Below, one piece after another: positions 1 through 6,971 of a stretch of 64,000 nucleotides of DNA (position 1 is the first letter of the stretch; each line of letters begins with the position of its first letter). The stretch covers positions 1 through 64,000 of the forward strand of contig UQCD01000009.1 of NCBI GenBank assembly GCA_900539455.1. Reading direction: 5' to 3'. The notes under the pieces are model-generated. The model was not told where the DNA came from. It saw only the letters and a program-made list of their open reading frames with translations, and did no database searches. Position numbers and translations under genes: made by a program. This DNA is from an uncultured Eubacteriales bacterium (GTDB lineage: Bacteria; Bacillota; Clostridia; Lachnospirales; Lachnospiraceae).

Positions 1-176
1 GCTGCCTCTGGCTGTACTGGTGCTGCTGGCTGTGCCTCAAATGGATTTGCTGGCTGTACCGGTGCAAATGGATTTTGCTGTGGTGCCATATTCTGATTAT
101 TCAACTGTTGTGTACCACATTTTGGGCAGAATTTTGAGCCTTCTGCAAGTGGTTCTCCGCAATTAATGCAAAACAT
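1..176 (-). CDS. Zinc-ribbon protein, N-terminal part only
   Basis: The reading frame starts at an ATG at 176 with a TCCTCC-complement ribosome binding site just upstream (181-188 on the plus strand) and runs off the left edge, so only about 58 residues are visible. The N-terminus has two CxxC knuckles (FCINCG and FCPKCG), a small zinc ribbon of the kind that begins many Firmicutes membrane or scaffold proteins. It is followed by a low-complexity stretch rich in Q, P and A with repeated APVQP units. The function of the missing remainder cannot be told; such ribbons usually precede transmembrane or DUF domains. The gene lies downstream of the reverse transcriptase on the same strand, about 140 bases away, but nothing ties the two functionally. 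Confidence 0.7.
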   Translation of the reverse strand, partial: MFCINCGEPLAEGSKFCPKCGTQQLNNQNMAPQQNPFAPVQPANPFEAQPAAPVQPEA

Positions 177-314
177 AATTTTTCCTCCATATCTATGATT
201 ATTACGATTATAAGTCACCTTTAAATAATACATTTTATGTGATTTATTGTCAACAAACATTGGGTCAAACATAGCTTTTATGTATTAAAATCTTAAAACG
301 CTCTAATTAGGAAT

Positions 315-1565
315 TTATGTTTCATCTATATTTTTCTTCCATTTATAGTATTCATTAACAAGACTTCTGTAACCCCACTCCTTCAATTTTGAATATTTTA
401 TTTTGTAATTTCCTTTATAATGCCTGCCGGTAATAATATATCTAATATATTCCTGCATATATTTATCAATAATTTTTAAGCCGGAAATTGATGTAATATT
501 TGGAAAAAACCACCTGCTCCACGTAAACTCCTTGGTACACATTTCTATAGAAAATTCATTGTCATTTCCGTAAAGCTTTCTATTAAAGGTATTAATAAAG
601 CCCTTTGCCGCCTTATCTTCTGTCAATCCCTTTCGTTTCTGCCACCTTCTAAGTGCATTTGCCTTTCTCTTAATTTTTCTTTTCATTTTGTTAATTGTAT
701 TACTTGACAAATCTATCTGTTTATTTACATAAGAAAAGCCTAAAAACTCCCACTCCTCATAGGGTTTAGAAATTTTTTCTTTTTCTGGATTAATTTCCAA
801 TTTCAGCTTGTCTAACATATTGTACAATTTTTGTTTTAATTGCAAAAGCTCCTCATAGGTGCTGGCAAAAATCAAAATATCATCTGAGTATCTATAATAT
901 TGTCCTTGAGTGCTAAACTCGTTATCTATGTCTGTCATATATAGATTTGCAAAAAAAGCTGATATAGGTATACCAGCCATTCCCCCATGCCTATCTTCTA
1001 TAATATTTTCATTAAATACAACCTTTTTCTCTGTTAATATATTAGTAAATACATTATACAAATATTTATCCTGTGTTTTAAACAGGTCCAGCTTATCTAA
1101 TAAAATATCAATATCCATAGAGTTAAAATAATTTTTAATATCAACCTTTAGGCAATACTTTTTTTCTATGTCTGGTACTCCCTTAATTTTATCTATGGCA
1201 TTTTTTACACCGTATTTTCTTCTAAAGGAATAACAATTATCGCAAAAAAACTTATCAAAATAATGTAGCTTATATGCTATAAATTTAAGTGTAATATTTA
1301 CATTGTCCGTATAAGAATATACAACTCTCTTCTTTTCGCTGCCTTCCTTACTAATAAGTTTTTTCGTTGCATATTCATCTGGAAATTTACCTTTAATTAT
1401 TTTGGCTTTTTCTATCTCATATGCACACTCATTAATATATGAAGAAATTGCCTCTATTTCTTTTCTGTCATAGTTTTTATTACTCTTCTTATAAGCTAAA
1501 AACTCTAATAATTCCTCTTTATTGAGAAAATCAATAATATTTCTATATTCTTCCACTTTTGTCAC
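315..1565 (-). CDS. Stand-alone reverse transcriptase, possibly defence-associated (DRT/UG type)
   Basis: A 416-residue RNA-directed DNA polymerase. Visible RT motifs, in order: a KKRVVY-type motif near residue 80, CYSFRRKYG, the first catalytic aspartate in KVDIKNYFNS (about residue 143), GIPISAFFANLYM (about 197-209), the YSDD active site (about 225) and EFLGFSY. No maturase, endonuclease or protease domain is present, so it is not a group II intron ORF. The motif-4 region lacks the SQ of diversity-generating retroelement RTs, and the NAxxH signature of retron RTs is not seen. The C-terminal 130 residues are basic and end in a GYRSLVNEYY-like segment that I associate, from memory and unverified, with the DRT2-like (UG2) group. 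The region immediately upstream folds into a compact RNA (1596-1735), the arrangement expected for an RT with a dedicated template RNA. RT identity is very likely; antiphage function is inference. Confidence 0.85.
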   Translation of the reverse strand: MTKVEEYRNIIDFLNKEELLEFLAYKKSNKNYDRKEIEAISSYINECAYEIEKAKIIKGKFPDEYATKKLISKEGSEKKRVVYSYTDNVNITLKFIAYKLHYFDKFFCDNCYSFRRKYGVKNAIDKIKGVPDIEKKYCLKVDIKNYFNSMDIDILLDKLDLFKTQDKYLYNVFTNILTEKKVVFNENIIEDRHGGMAGIPISAFFANLYMTDIDNEFSTQGQYYRYSDDILIFASTYEELLQLKQKLYNMLDKLKLEINPEKEKISKPYEEWEFLGFSYVNKQIDLSSNTINKMKRKIKRKANALRRWQKRKGLTEDKAAKGFINTFNRKLYGNDNEFSIEMCTKEFTWSRWFFPNITSISGLKIIDKYMQEYIRYIITGRHYKGNYKIKYSKLKEWGYRSLVNEYYKWKKNIDET

Positions 1566-1595
1566 CTTAAAGCTTACCTTCTATTATTGTAACAA

Positions 1596-1735
1596 AAAAG
1601 AAAGAGAAAATGCTTTGAAAATATAAGCCTTGCTTATATGACCAGACTGAACATATACAAACTACCCACAAAGTCTGCTTATGTATATGCTTCGCCCATC
1701 ATGGGTGTAATATAAATTACATTTCTCTTTCTTTT
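1596..1735 (-). ncRNA. Structured RNA upstream of the reverse transcriptase (candidate template ncRNA)
   Basis: Seen in the sequence, in plus coordinates: a closing stem pairs 1596-1612 (AAAAGAAAGAGAAAATG) with 1720-1735, 16 pairs with one bulge. Inside it are a hairpin TGTAAT/ATTACA (1706-1711/1716-1721), a short CCCA/TGGG hairpin (1695-1705) and a strong hairpin ATATAAGC/GCTTATAT (1621-1628/1632-1639). Two interleaved helices, CAGACT/AGTCTG (1643-1648/1672-1677) and CATATACA/TGTATATG (1652-1659/1682-1689), form an H-type pseudoknot. The structure ends about 30 bases before the RT start codon. Long closing stems around a structured RNA 5' of the RT are typical of retron msr-msd and DRT ncRNAs. 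Exact ends and template region are unknown. Confidence 0.6.
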
Positions 1736-1740
1736 ATTAT

Positions 1741-1789
1741 CTTAACATAATCTGTCCTAATATGTAAATTATTTTTGTGTTATGTTAAG
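1741..1789. repeat. 10-bp inverted repeat upstream of the RT RNA
   Basis: CTTAACATAA (1741-1750) and TTATGTTAAG (1780-1789) are perfect inverted copies separated by 29 bases. They lie between the hypothetical gene at 1809 and the structured RNA. They could be a first stem-loop of the RT-associated RNA, or an operator around its promoter. Confidence 0.5.
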
Positions 1790-1808
1790 TAAATATGGTT
1801 GTAGTTTT

Positions 1809-2213
1809 CTACCTAATGTATTGTGCAATTCTTTGATTTATGTAAGCCTCTCCACTAGGAAGATACTCCATAATATTAATACAATGCACACCTGCTGCCT
1901 CGCTGGCATTATGTGCTGATACTACTGGCTTTTTTCTGTAATCATTGTGTCCTGAAAGCACCATAATTGTAAGTGCTGGTGTTCCTGCCTGGCTTAGTAC
2001 GAAGGAATAATTCCATGCCTCTTCTGCTCCGCCAAAAATACCTGTATTTACATTTTCCTCCAGAGTATAACCTGGATAATATGTATTTACCACATTTCTA
2101 ACCCTTTGAAATACATTTCTTCCTTCTGATGTTCCCCTATTTGATTTAGAAACGCCTTCACTATTTGCTAGGTCTTTTACACCTTTAGATAATAAATTTT
2201 TAAAAAATCCCAT
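1809..2213 (-). CDS. Conserved-looking hypothetical protein, 134 residues
   Basis: I do not recognise a named family with confidence. The protein is soluble, without a signal peptide or membrane helix. The N-terminal 30 residues are polar and look disordered. The C-terminal half reads like a compact alpha/beta domain with the segments TIMVLSGHNDYRKK and GVHCINIMEYLPSG, and ends in YINQRIAQYIR. An in-frame ATG five codons upstream lacks a ribosome binding site, whereas the ATG at 2213 has AAAGGAAT just before it, so the shorter start is chosen. The gene is on the same strand as the RT and its RNA, 74 bases upstream of that element, so it could be co-transcribed; a role in the RT system is only a possibility. 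The GHNDYR-type core might be nuclease-like, but no catalytic motif is convincing. Confidence 0.6.
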   Translation of the reverse strand: MGFFKNLLSKGVKDLANSEGVSKSNRGTSEGRNVFQRVRNVVNTYYPGYTLEENVNTGIFGGAEEAWNYSFVLSQAGTPALTIMVLSGHNDYRKKPVVSAHNASEAAGVHCINIMEYLPSGEAYINQRIAQYIR

Positions 2214-2377
2214 AAGTATTCCTTTCATATGTAACCAAAATAAATAATTTAATTATTAATTTTAATATTAGTAGCAAATAAACATAATTGTCAAGGTTAA
2301 TTGCTGTTATTTTTTCATATGTTACATTTATTCTTTGTTACAATTATCCTTATATCCATATCTCCCATAAAATATAA

Positions 2378-2406
2378 TTGAAAATCTACTACCCATTTGC
2401 TAAAAT
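2378..2406 (+). promoter_or_regulatory. asnS promoter
   Basis: A -35 TTGAAA (2378-2383) and a -10 TAAAAT (2401-2406) are separated by exactly 17 bases, about 55 bases before the asnS start codon. No T-box motif is present in the leader. Confidence 0.65.
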
Positions 2407-2461
2407 ATGACTTAGTCATTGTACAAACATTTAAAACACTATCTATATGGAGGTTTCTTTT

Positions 2462-3853
2462 ATGGAAATAATTAATATAAAAGACTTATTTAAAAATACA
2501 GACAATTATATAGAGCAAACCATTACTGTTGGTGGTTGGCTAAAAAGCAATAGAGATTCCAAAACCTTTGGTTTTATGATTATAAATGACGGAACTTATT
2601 TTGAGCCATTACAGGTTGTTTATAGTGACAATTTATCTAATTTTAAAGACTTGGCAAAATTATCTGTTGGTGCTGCTGTAATTGTTACAGGAGTTCTTGT
2701 TGCCACTCCTGATGCTAAACAGCCTTTTGAAATTCAAGCTCAGGATATTCTTGTAGAAGGCGGCTGCTCACAGGATTTTCCTTTACAAAAGAAACGACAT
2801 TCCTTTGAATACCTTAGAACAATGACCCACCTAAGGCCTCGTACTAATACCTTTCAGGCTGTATTTAGAATTCGCTCTCTTGCAGCCTATGCAATTCATA
2901 AGTTCTTTCAGGAAAGAGATTTTGTGTATGTTCATACACCTCTTATTACTGGAAGTGATTGCGAGGGCGCAGGAGAAATGTTTCAGGTTACAACTCTTGA
3001 CTTAAATAATATTCCTCATTTAGAGAATGGAGAGGTTGACTATTCAAAGGACTTTTTCTCAAAGCCTGCTAATCTAACTGTCAGCGGACAATTAAATGGC
3101 GAAACCTATGCTATGGCATTTAAAAATATTTATACCTTTGGTCCAACCTTTAGAGCTGAAAATTCTAACACAACCAGACACGCTGCTGAATTTTGGATGA
3201 TAGAGCCAGAAATTGCCTTCGCCGATTTAAATGACGATATGGTACTTGCTGAGAATATGATTAAGTTCATTATAAACTATTGCTTAGAAAATGCTCCTTT
3301 GGAAATTGATTTTTTCAATAACTTTATTGATAAAAATTTGAAGGAGCGTTTACAGCATGTTGTTAATTCTAAATTCGGACGCGTTACTTATACTGAAGCA
3401 ATTAAGCTTTTAGAGGAGCATAATGATAGGTTTGAATATAAGGTTTCCTGGGGTGTTGATTTACAAACAGAGCATGAACGCTATCTTACTGAGGAAATCT
3501 TCAAAAGACCAGTTTTTGTAACTGATTACCCAAAGGAAATTAAAGCATTTTATATGAAACTAAATGAGGATAACAAAACCGTAGCTGCAATGGATTGTCT
3601 TGTTCCCGGCATAGGCGAAATCATTGGCGGCAGCCAGCGTGAAGATAATTATGATACTTTGCTTGAACGAATGAAAGAATGTCATCTTAATCCAGAGGAT
3701 TATAAATTTTATACAGACCTTAGAAAATATGGCTCAACCAGACACGCAGGCTTTGGCTTAGGCTTTGAGCGTTTAATTATGTATTTAACTGGAATGGGAA
3801 ATATAAGAGATGTTATTCCTTTTCCTAGAACTGTTAATAACTGCGAACTATAA
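2462..3853 (+). CDS. asnS: Asparaginyl-tRNA synthetase
   Basis: A class IIb aminoacyl-tRNA synthetase that charges tRNA-Asn with asparagine using ATP. The N-terminal OB-fold anticodon-binding domain (about residues 1-110, ending before the DFPLQKKRHSFEYLRT linker) is followed by the catalytic core. Motif 2 is seen as TFRAENSNTTRHAAEFWMIEPE-like residues and motif 3 as GFGLGFERLIMYLTGMGN, ending in the family-typical DVIPFPR close to the C-terminus. The FWMIEPE and TRHAAEF details fit AsnRS rather than AspRS or LysRS. An upstream in-frame ATG at 2447 overlaps the GGAGG ribosome binding site, so the ATG at 2462 (463 residues) is the real start. It is transcribed alone from its own promoter and ends at a double hairpin. 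Confidence 0.96.
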   Translation: MEIINIKDLFKNTDNYIEQTITVGGWLKSNRDSKTFGFMIINDGTYFEPLQVVYSDNLSNFKDLAKLSVGAAVIVTGVLVATPDAKQPFEIQAQDILVEGGCSQDFPLQKKRHSFEYLRTMTHLRPRTNTFQAVFRIRSLAAYAIHKFFQERDFVYVHTPLITGSDCEGAGEMFQVTTLDLNNIPHLENGEVDYSKDFFSKPANLTVSGQLNGETYAMAFKNIYTFGPTFRAENSNTTRHAAEFWMIEPEIAFADLNDDMVLAENMIKFIINYCLENAPLEIDFFNNFIDKNLKERLQHVVNSKFGRVTYTEAIKLLEEHNDRFEYKVSWGVDLQTEHERYLTEEIFKRPVFVTDYPKEIKAFYMKLNEDNKTVAAMDCLVPGIGEIIGGSQREDNYDTLLERMKECHLNPEDYKFYTDLRKYGSTRHAGFGLGFERLIMYLTGMGNIRDVIPFPRTVNNCEL

Positions 3854-3863
3854 CTATATTTAT

Positions 3864-3941
3864 CAACTCCCACCAGCCCTTGCAGTTAGTGGGAGTTGCT
3901 GCAAAATAAAGGATTTTATGTCTAGTATTATCCTTTTTTTT
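3864..3941 (+). terminator. Double hairpin terminator after asnS
   Basis: A 10-bp stem CAACTCCCAC/GTGGGAGTTG (3864-3873/3889-3898) is followed by a second stem AAAGGAT/ATCCTTT (3908-3914/3930-3936) that runs directly into a T tract ending at 3941. The second hairpin is the likely intrinsic terminator. Confidence 0.7.
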
Positions 3942-4018
3942 ATTATATAATTAAAGGTGTATGTGGTCTTGTAAATTAGTCCATATATGAATATATACTT
4001 ATACTTAAGGAGCAAAAT

Positions 4019-4933
4019 ATGAATATTAGTGATTTACAAAAAGAGATTATTCGATTAAAAAAAGAAAAGGATATTTGTATCCTTGCCCATAGCTACCAAG
4101 CTAGGGAAATCGTTGAAATAGCAGATTATACAGGTGACTCTTTCCAGCTTAGTGTTATGGCTACAAAAGCGCCACAAAAAAATGTTATTATGTGTGGTGT
4201 AAGATTTATGGCTGAAACTGTAAAAATTCTTTCACCCGAAAAAACTGTCTACCTTTCAAATCCAATCGCTGGCTGTCCAATGGCAGAACAAATGGATGTT
4301 GAGCTTATTGAAAGTGTTAAGGCTGCTAATCCTGATTATACTGTTGTTGCATATATTAACACAACCTCTGCACTTAAAACTGTTTGTGATGTTTGTGTTA
4401 CCTCATCTTCAGCAGTTAAAATCGTAAAAAGCCTTCCTTCTGATAATATATTATTTATACCTGATTGTAATTTAGGTGCATATGTTGCAGCTCAGGTTCC
4501 TGAAAAGAATATTAAATTATTACAGGGTGGCTGTCCTATTCACGCAAGAGTTTCTGCACGAGATGTTGAGAAGGCTAGAAAATCACATCCAGATGCTTTA
4601 CTTTTAGTTCACCCTGAGTGTGTTCCAGCCGTAGTAGAAAAGGCTGATTTTATTGGCTCTACTTCTGCAATTATGAACTACGCCAAAACATCAGATGCTA
4701 AGGAATTTATTATTGGAACAGAAATAAGCATTGCGGAGCATTTAGCCTTTGAATGTCCAGATAAGAAATTCTATACTTTATCTAAAGACCTTATCTGCCC
4801 AAATATGAAGTCTACTACTTTAATGGATGTTTACCATGTTATTTGTGGCAATGGTGGTGAAGAAATTAATTTAGATGAAGAAACTAGACTTAAAGCTAAG
4901 AAATGTATTGACCGAATGATTGAATTAGGTTAG
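4019..4933 (+). CDS. nadA: Quinolinate synthase A
   Basis: NadA condenses iminoaspartate with dihydroxyacetone phosphate to give quinolinate, the first ring of NAD, using a [4Fe-4S] cluster. The 304-residue length is normal for the short bacterial form. Three repeated subdomains are visible, with family motifs ILAHSYQ, MCGVRFMAETVKILSP, NPIAGCPMAEQM, YINTTSALK, PDCNLGAYVA, GGCPIHARV, LVHPECVPAV and a C-terminal LICPNMKSTTL. The cluster-ligand cysteines are expected among the Cys in CGVRF, HPEC and ICPNMK. AAGGAG lies 7 bases before the ATG. It is followed 12 bases later by mnmA, so the pair is probably an operon. The usual partners nadB and nadC are absent, so iminoaspartate must come from elsewhere in the genome. 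It sits near nifS and iscU, which could supply its cluster. Confidence 0.95.
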   Translation: MNISDLQKEIIRLKKEKDICILAHSYQAREIVEIADYTGDSFQLSVMATKAPQKNVIMCGVRFMAETVKILSPEKTVYLSNPIAGCPMAEQMDVELIESVKAANPDYTVVAYINTTSALKTVCDVCVTSSSAVKIVKSLPSDNILFIPDCNLGAYVAAQVPEKNIKLLQGGCPIHARVSARDVEKARKSHPDALLLVHPECVPAVVEKADFIGSTSAIMNYAKTSDAKEFIIGTEISIAEHLAFECPDKKFYTLSKDLICPNMKSTTLMDVYHVICGNGGEEINLDEETRLKAKKCIDRMIELG

Positions 4934-4945
4934 GAGGTTTTTCTT

Positions 4946-6037
4946 TTGTCAAATAAAAAAGCTATGATTGCAATGAGTGGCGGCGTAGATTCTTCTGTTG
5001 CTGCATTTCTTATAAAAGAAGCCGGCTATGATTGTATCGGTGCTACAATGAAGCTTTTTGCAAATGAAGATATAGGCGTATGCAGAGAACATTCCTGCTG
5101 CTCCCTAGATGATGTAGAGGATGCCAGAAGTGTAGCCAGAAGCCTGGATATGCCATATTATGTTTTTAATTATTCAGATAGATTTACAGAGCTTGTTATG
5201 GATAGATTTGTTGATGCCTATGAAAATGGTATGACACCAAATCCATGTATTGACTGTAACAGATATATGAAATTTGAGAAGCTCTATTCACAAGCTAAGG
5301 AGTTATACTGTGATTATGTTGTTACCGGTCACTATGCCCGAATTGAATATGATGACAATTCTAAACGCTATCTATTAAAGAAGGCTGTTGACCCTTCAAA
5401 GGACCAAAGCTATGTTCTTTATTCAATGACACAGGATCAGCTTGCTCACACACTATTTCCTTTAGGCGGGATGGAAAAGACAGCCACTAGGGAAATTGCA
5501 GCAAAGCACAATTTTGTTAATGCCAAAAAGCACGATAGTCAGGATATTTGCTTTGTTCAAAATGGATCATATGCTGAATTTATCGAACAATATACCGGCA
5601 AAACCTATCCAGAAGGCAATTTTGTGGATATGGAGGGTAATATTCTTGGAACTCATAAGGGTATTATCCGTTATACTGTAGGTCAGCGCAAAGGCTTAGG
5701 TCTTGCTCTTAAAGAGCCTATGTATGTTGCAAAGGTAGATGTTAAAAACAATACAGTTGTGCTTGCAAGAGATGCTGATTTATACTCTCGCTCCCTTATA
5801 GCAAACAACCTAAATCTTATTTCTGTAGACAAAATTACAGAGCCTATGAAGGTTAATGCAAAGGTAAGATACCGTCATACTGAACAGCCTGCTACCGTTA
5901 CTCAAATAGATGATGATACTATTTCTGTAGTATTTGATGAGCCACAAAGAGCCATTACAAAAGGACAGGCTGTTGTGCTTTATGACGGAGATGTAGTTGT
6001 AGGTGGTGCTACAATAGTGGAAACTGAGGGTAAGTAG
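4946..6037 (+). CDS. mnmA: tRNA-uridine 2-sulfurtransferase
   Basis: MnmA adenylates U34 of Lys, Glu and Gln tRNAs and replaces the 2-oxygen with sulphur delivered from a cysteine desulphurase. The PP-loop SGGVDSSV is at residues 10-17. The first catalytic cysteine is in TPNPCIDCNRYMKF (about residue 97-100) and the second in DSQDICFVQNG (about 195-200), followed by YTVGQRKGLG and the C-terminal beta-barrel. The length of 363 residues is typical. Translation begins at a TTG preceded by TAGGAGG at correct spacing. It follows nadA by 12 bases. The sulphur donor may be the NifS-like enzyme encoded just downstream on the opposite strand. Confidence 0.95.
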   Translation: MSNKKAMIAMSGGVDSSVAAFLIKEAGYDCIGATMKLFANEDIGVCREHSCCSLDDVEDARSVARSLDMPYYVFNYSDRFTELVMDRFVDAYENGMTPNPCIDCNRYMKFEKLYSQAKELYCDYVVTGHYARIEYDDNSKRYLLKKAVDPSKDQSYVLYSMTQDQLAHTLFPLGGMEKTATREIAAKHNFVNAKKHDSQDICFVQNGSYAEFIEQYTGKTYPEGNFVDMEGNILGTHKGIIRYTVGQRKGLGLALKEPMYVAKVDVKNNTVVLARDADLYSRSLIANNLNLISVDKITEPMKVNAKVRYRHTEQPATVTQIDDDTISVVFDEPQRAITKGQAVVLYDGDVVVGGATIVETEGK

Positions 6038-6128
6038 GGGTTAATAGAATTTAATAGACAATTTTACAGCAAATTATTCTTATACTTAGTAATCATAAAA
6101 ATATATATTACTATAATAATGTATAGAC

Positions 6129-6169
6129 AAAACCCCTAAGTAAGATTTTAAATCTCACCTAGGGGTTTT
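6129..6169. terminator. Bidirectional terminator between mnmA and the Doc fragment
   Basis: AAAACCCCTA (6129-6138) and TAGGGGTTTT (6160-6169) form a 10-bp stem with A and T runs on both flanks. It can terminate mnmA on the plus strand and the iscU transcript on the minus strand. Confidence 0.8.
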
Positions 6170-6210
6170 ATTTGTGCCCAGTATTTACCTTACACAAATT
6201 CTCTATACAT

Positions 6211-6408
6211 TTATCGCTGATGAATAATAATCCATCCCAATATATCCTCAACACCTATATTTCCTGCCGCTAAATCAAGAATTATACTACTCAATTCCTG
6301 TTGGTCGTATGATAGTTCATAACCATTTAACGCCAAAAACACCAACATTATATGAGCACCAAGTCTTTTGTTTCCGTCAATCATTGGATGATTTTTCTGA
6401 TATTGCAA
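6211..6408 (-). pseudogene. Fragment of a Doc/Fic (death-on-curing) toxin
   Basis: Only the C-terminal half of a Doc-family protein is left. The Fic/Doc signature is intact as NHPMIDGNKR, followed by LGAHIMLVFLALNGYEL and the usual Doc C-terminus ending WIIIHQR. Whole Doc proteins of this type carry about 60-80 more residues upstream (the LHxxxLxxxGG region), which are missing. The frame can only start at a TTG at 6408 with no convincing ribosome binding site, and a TAG stop lies three codons before it. The iscU stop codon is 37 bases away, so no room remains for the N-terminus or an antitoxin. This is best read as a decayed toxin-antitoxin remnant. Fic AMPylation or phosphorylation activity is unlikely without the N-terminal helices. 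Confidence 0.8.
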
Positions 6409-6445
6409 ATCAGCCTATTATTTTAGTGCTAATTATTTCTCTTGA

Positions 6446-6889
6446 CTAATACTGCTCTGCTACATCCTCTTCCTTCTCACTAATATCATTTACCGGCTTT
6501 TCCAAGCCTTCAATTTTAATATTGTGCTTTTCAGCATAATCCCAAAGTGCTGCGTGAATAGCCTCCTCAGCCAATAATGAGCAATGTACCTTTACTGGTG
6601 GAAGTCCATCTAACGCCTCCATAACTGCCTTATTTGTAACCTGAAGTGCCTCCTGTACGGTCTTGCCCTTTACAAGCTCTGTAGCCATACTGCTTGTAGC
6701 TACAGCTGCACCACAACCAAAGGTTTTAAACTTTGCTTCCTTAATAATTCCATTATCGTCAATATCTAAATACATTCTCATAATATCTCCGCATTTAGCA
6801 TTTCCAACTGTTCCTACTCCACTAGCATCTTCTATTTCTCCAACATTTCTAGGGTTGCTGAAATGATCCATTACCTTTTCACTATACAT
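6446..6889 (-). CDS. iscU: Iron-sulphur cluster scaffold protein (IscU/NifU N-terminal type)
   Basis: A 147-residue scaffold on which [2Fe-2S] or [4Fe-4S] clusters are built before transfer to apoproteins. The three ligand cysteines are visible: NAKCGD (about residue 33), FGCGAAVATSS (about 59) and KVHCSLLAEEA (about 103). The N-terminal YSEKVMDHFSNPRNVGE and the LPPVK segment before the third cysteine are typical of the NifU-like proteins paired with NifS in Clostridia. The C-terminal tail of about 20 acidic residues is longer than usual. It lies 82 bases downstream of nifS on the same strand and is almost certainly co-transcribed from the nifS promoter. Confidence 0.95.
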   Translation of the reverse strand: MYSEKVMDHFSNPRNVGEIEDASGVGTVGNAKCGDIMRMYLDIDDNGIIKEAKFKTFGCGAAVATSSMATELVKGKTVQEALQVTNKAVMEALDGLPPVKVHCSLLAEEAIHAALWDYAEKHNIKIEGLEKPVNDISEKEEDVAEQY

Positions 6890-6971
6890 TAGTTTTTCGT
6901 CCTTTCATCTGATTTTTAATATTACAATTCTTAAACAATACTTTCATATATCTTTATATTCACTTTGTATA

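Noticed and set aside
315..1565. Group II intron, retron or DGR assignment for the reverse transcriptase
   Set aside because: No maturase/endonuclease domain or intron ends; no NAxxH; no SQ motif, template repeat or variable repeat pair was seen. A DRT-like class is kept as the working idea.
2214..2461. T-box riboswitch upstream of asnS
   Set aside because: No GGTGGxACCGCG-type T-box sequence or antiterminator stem is present; a plain promoter explains the leader.
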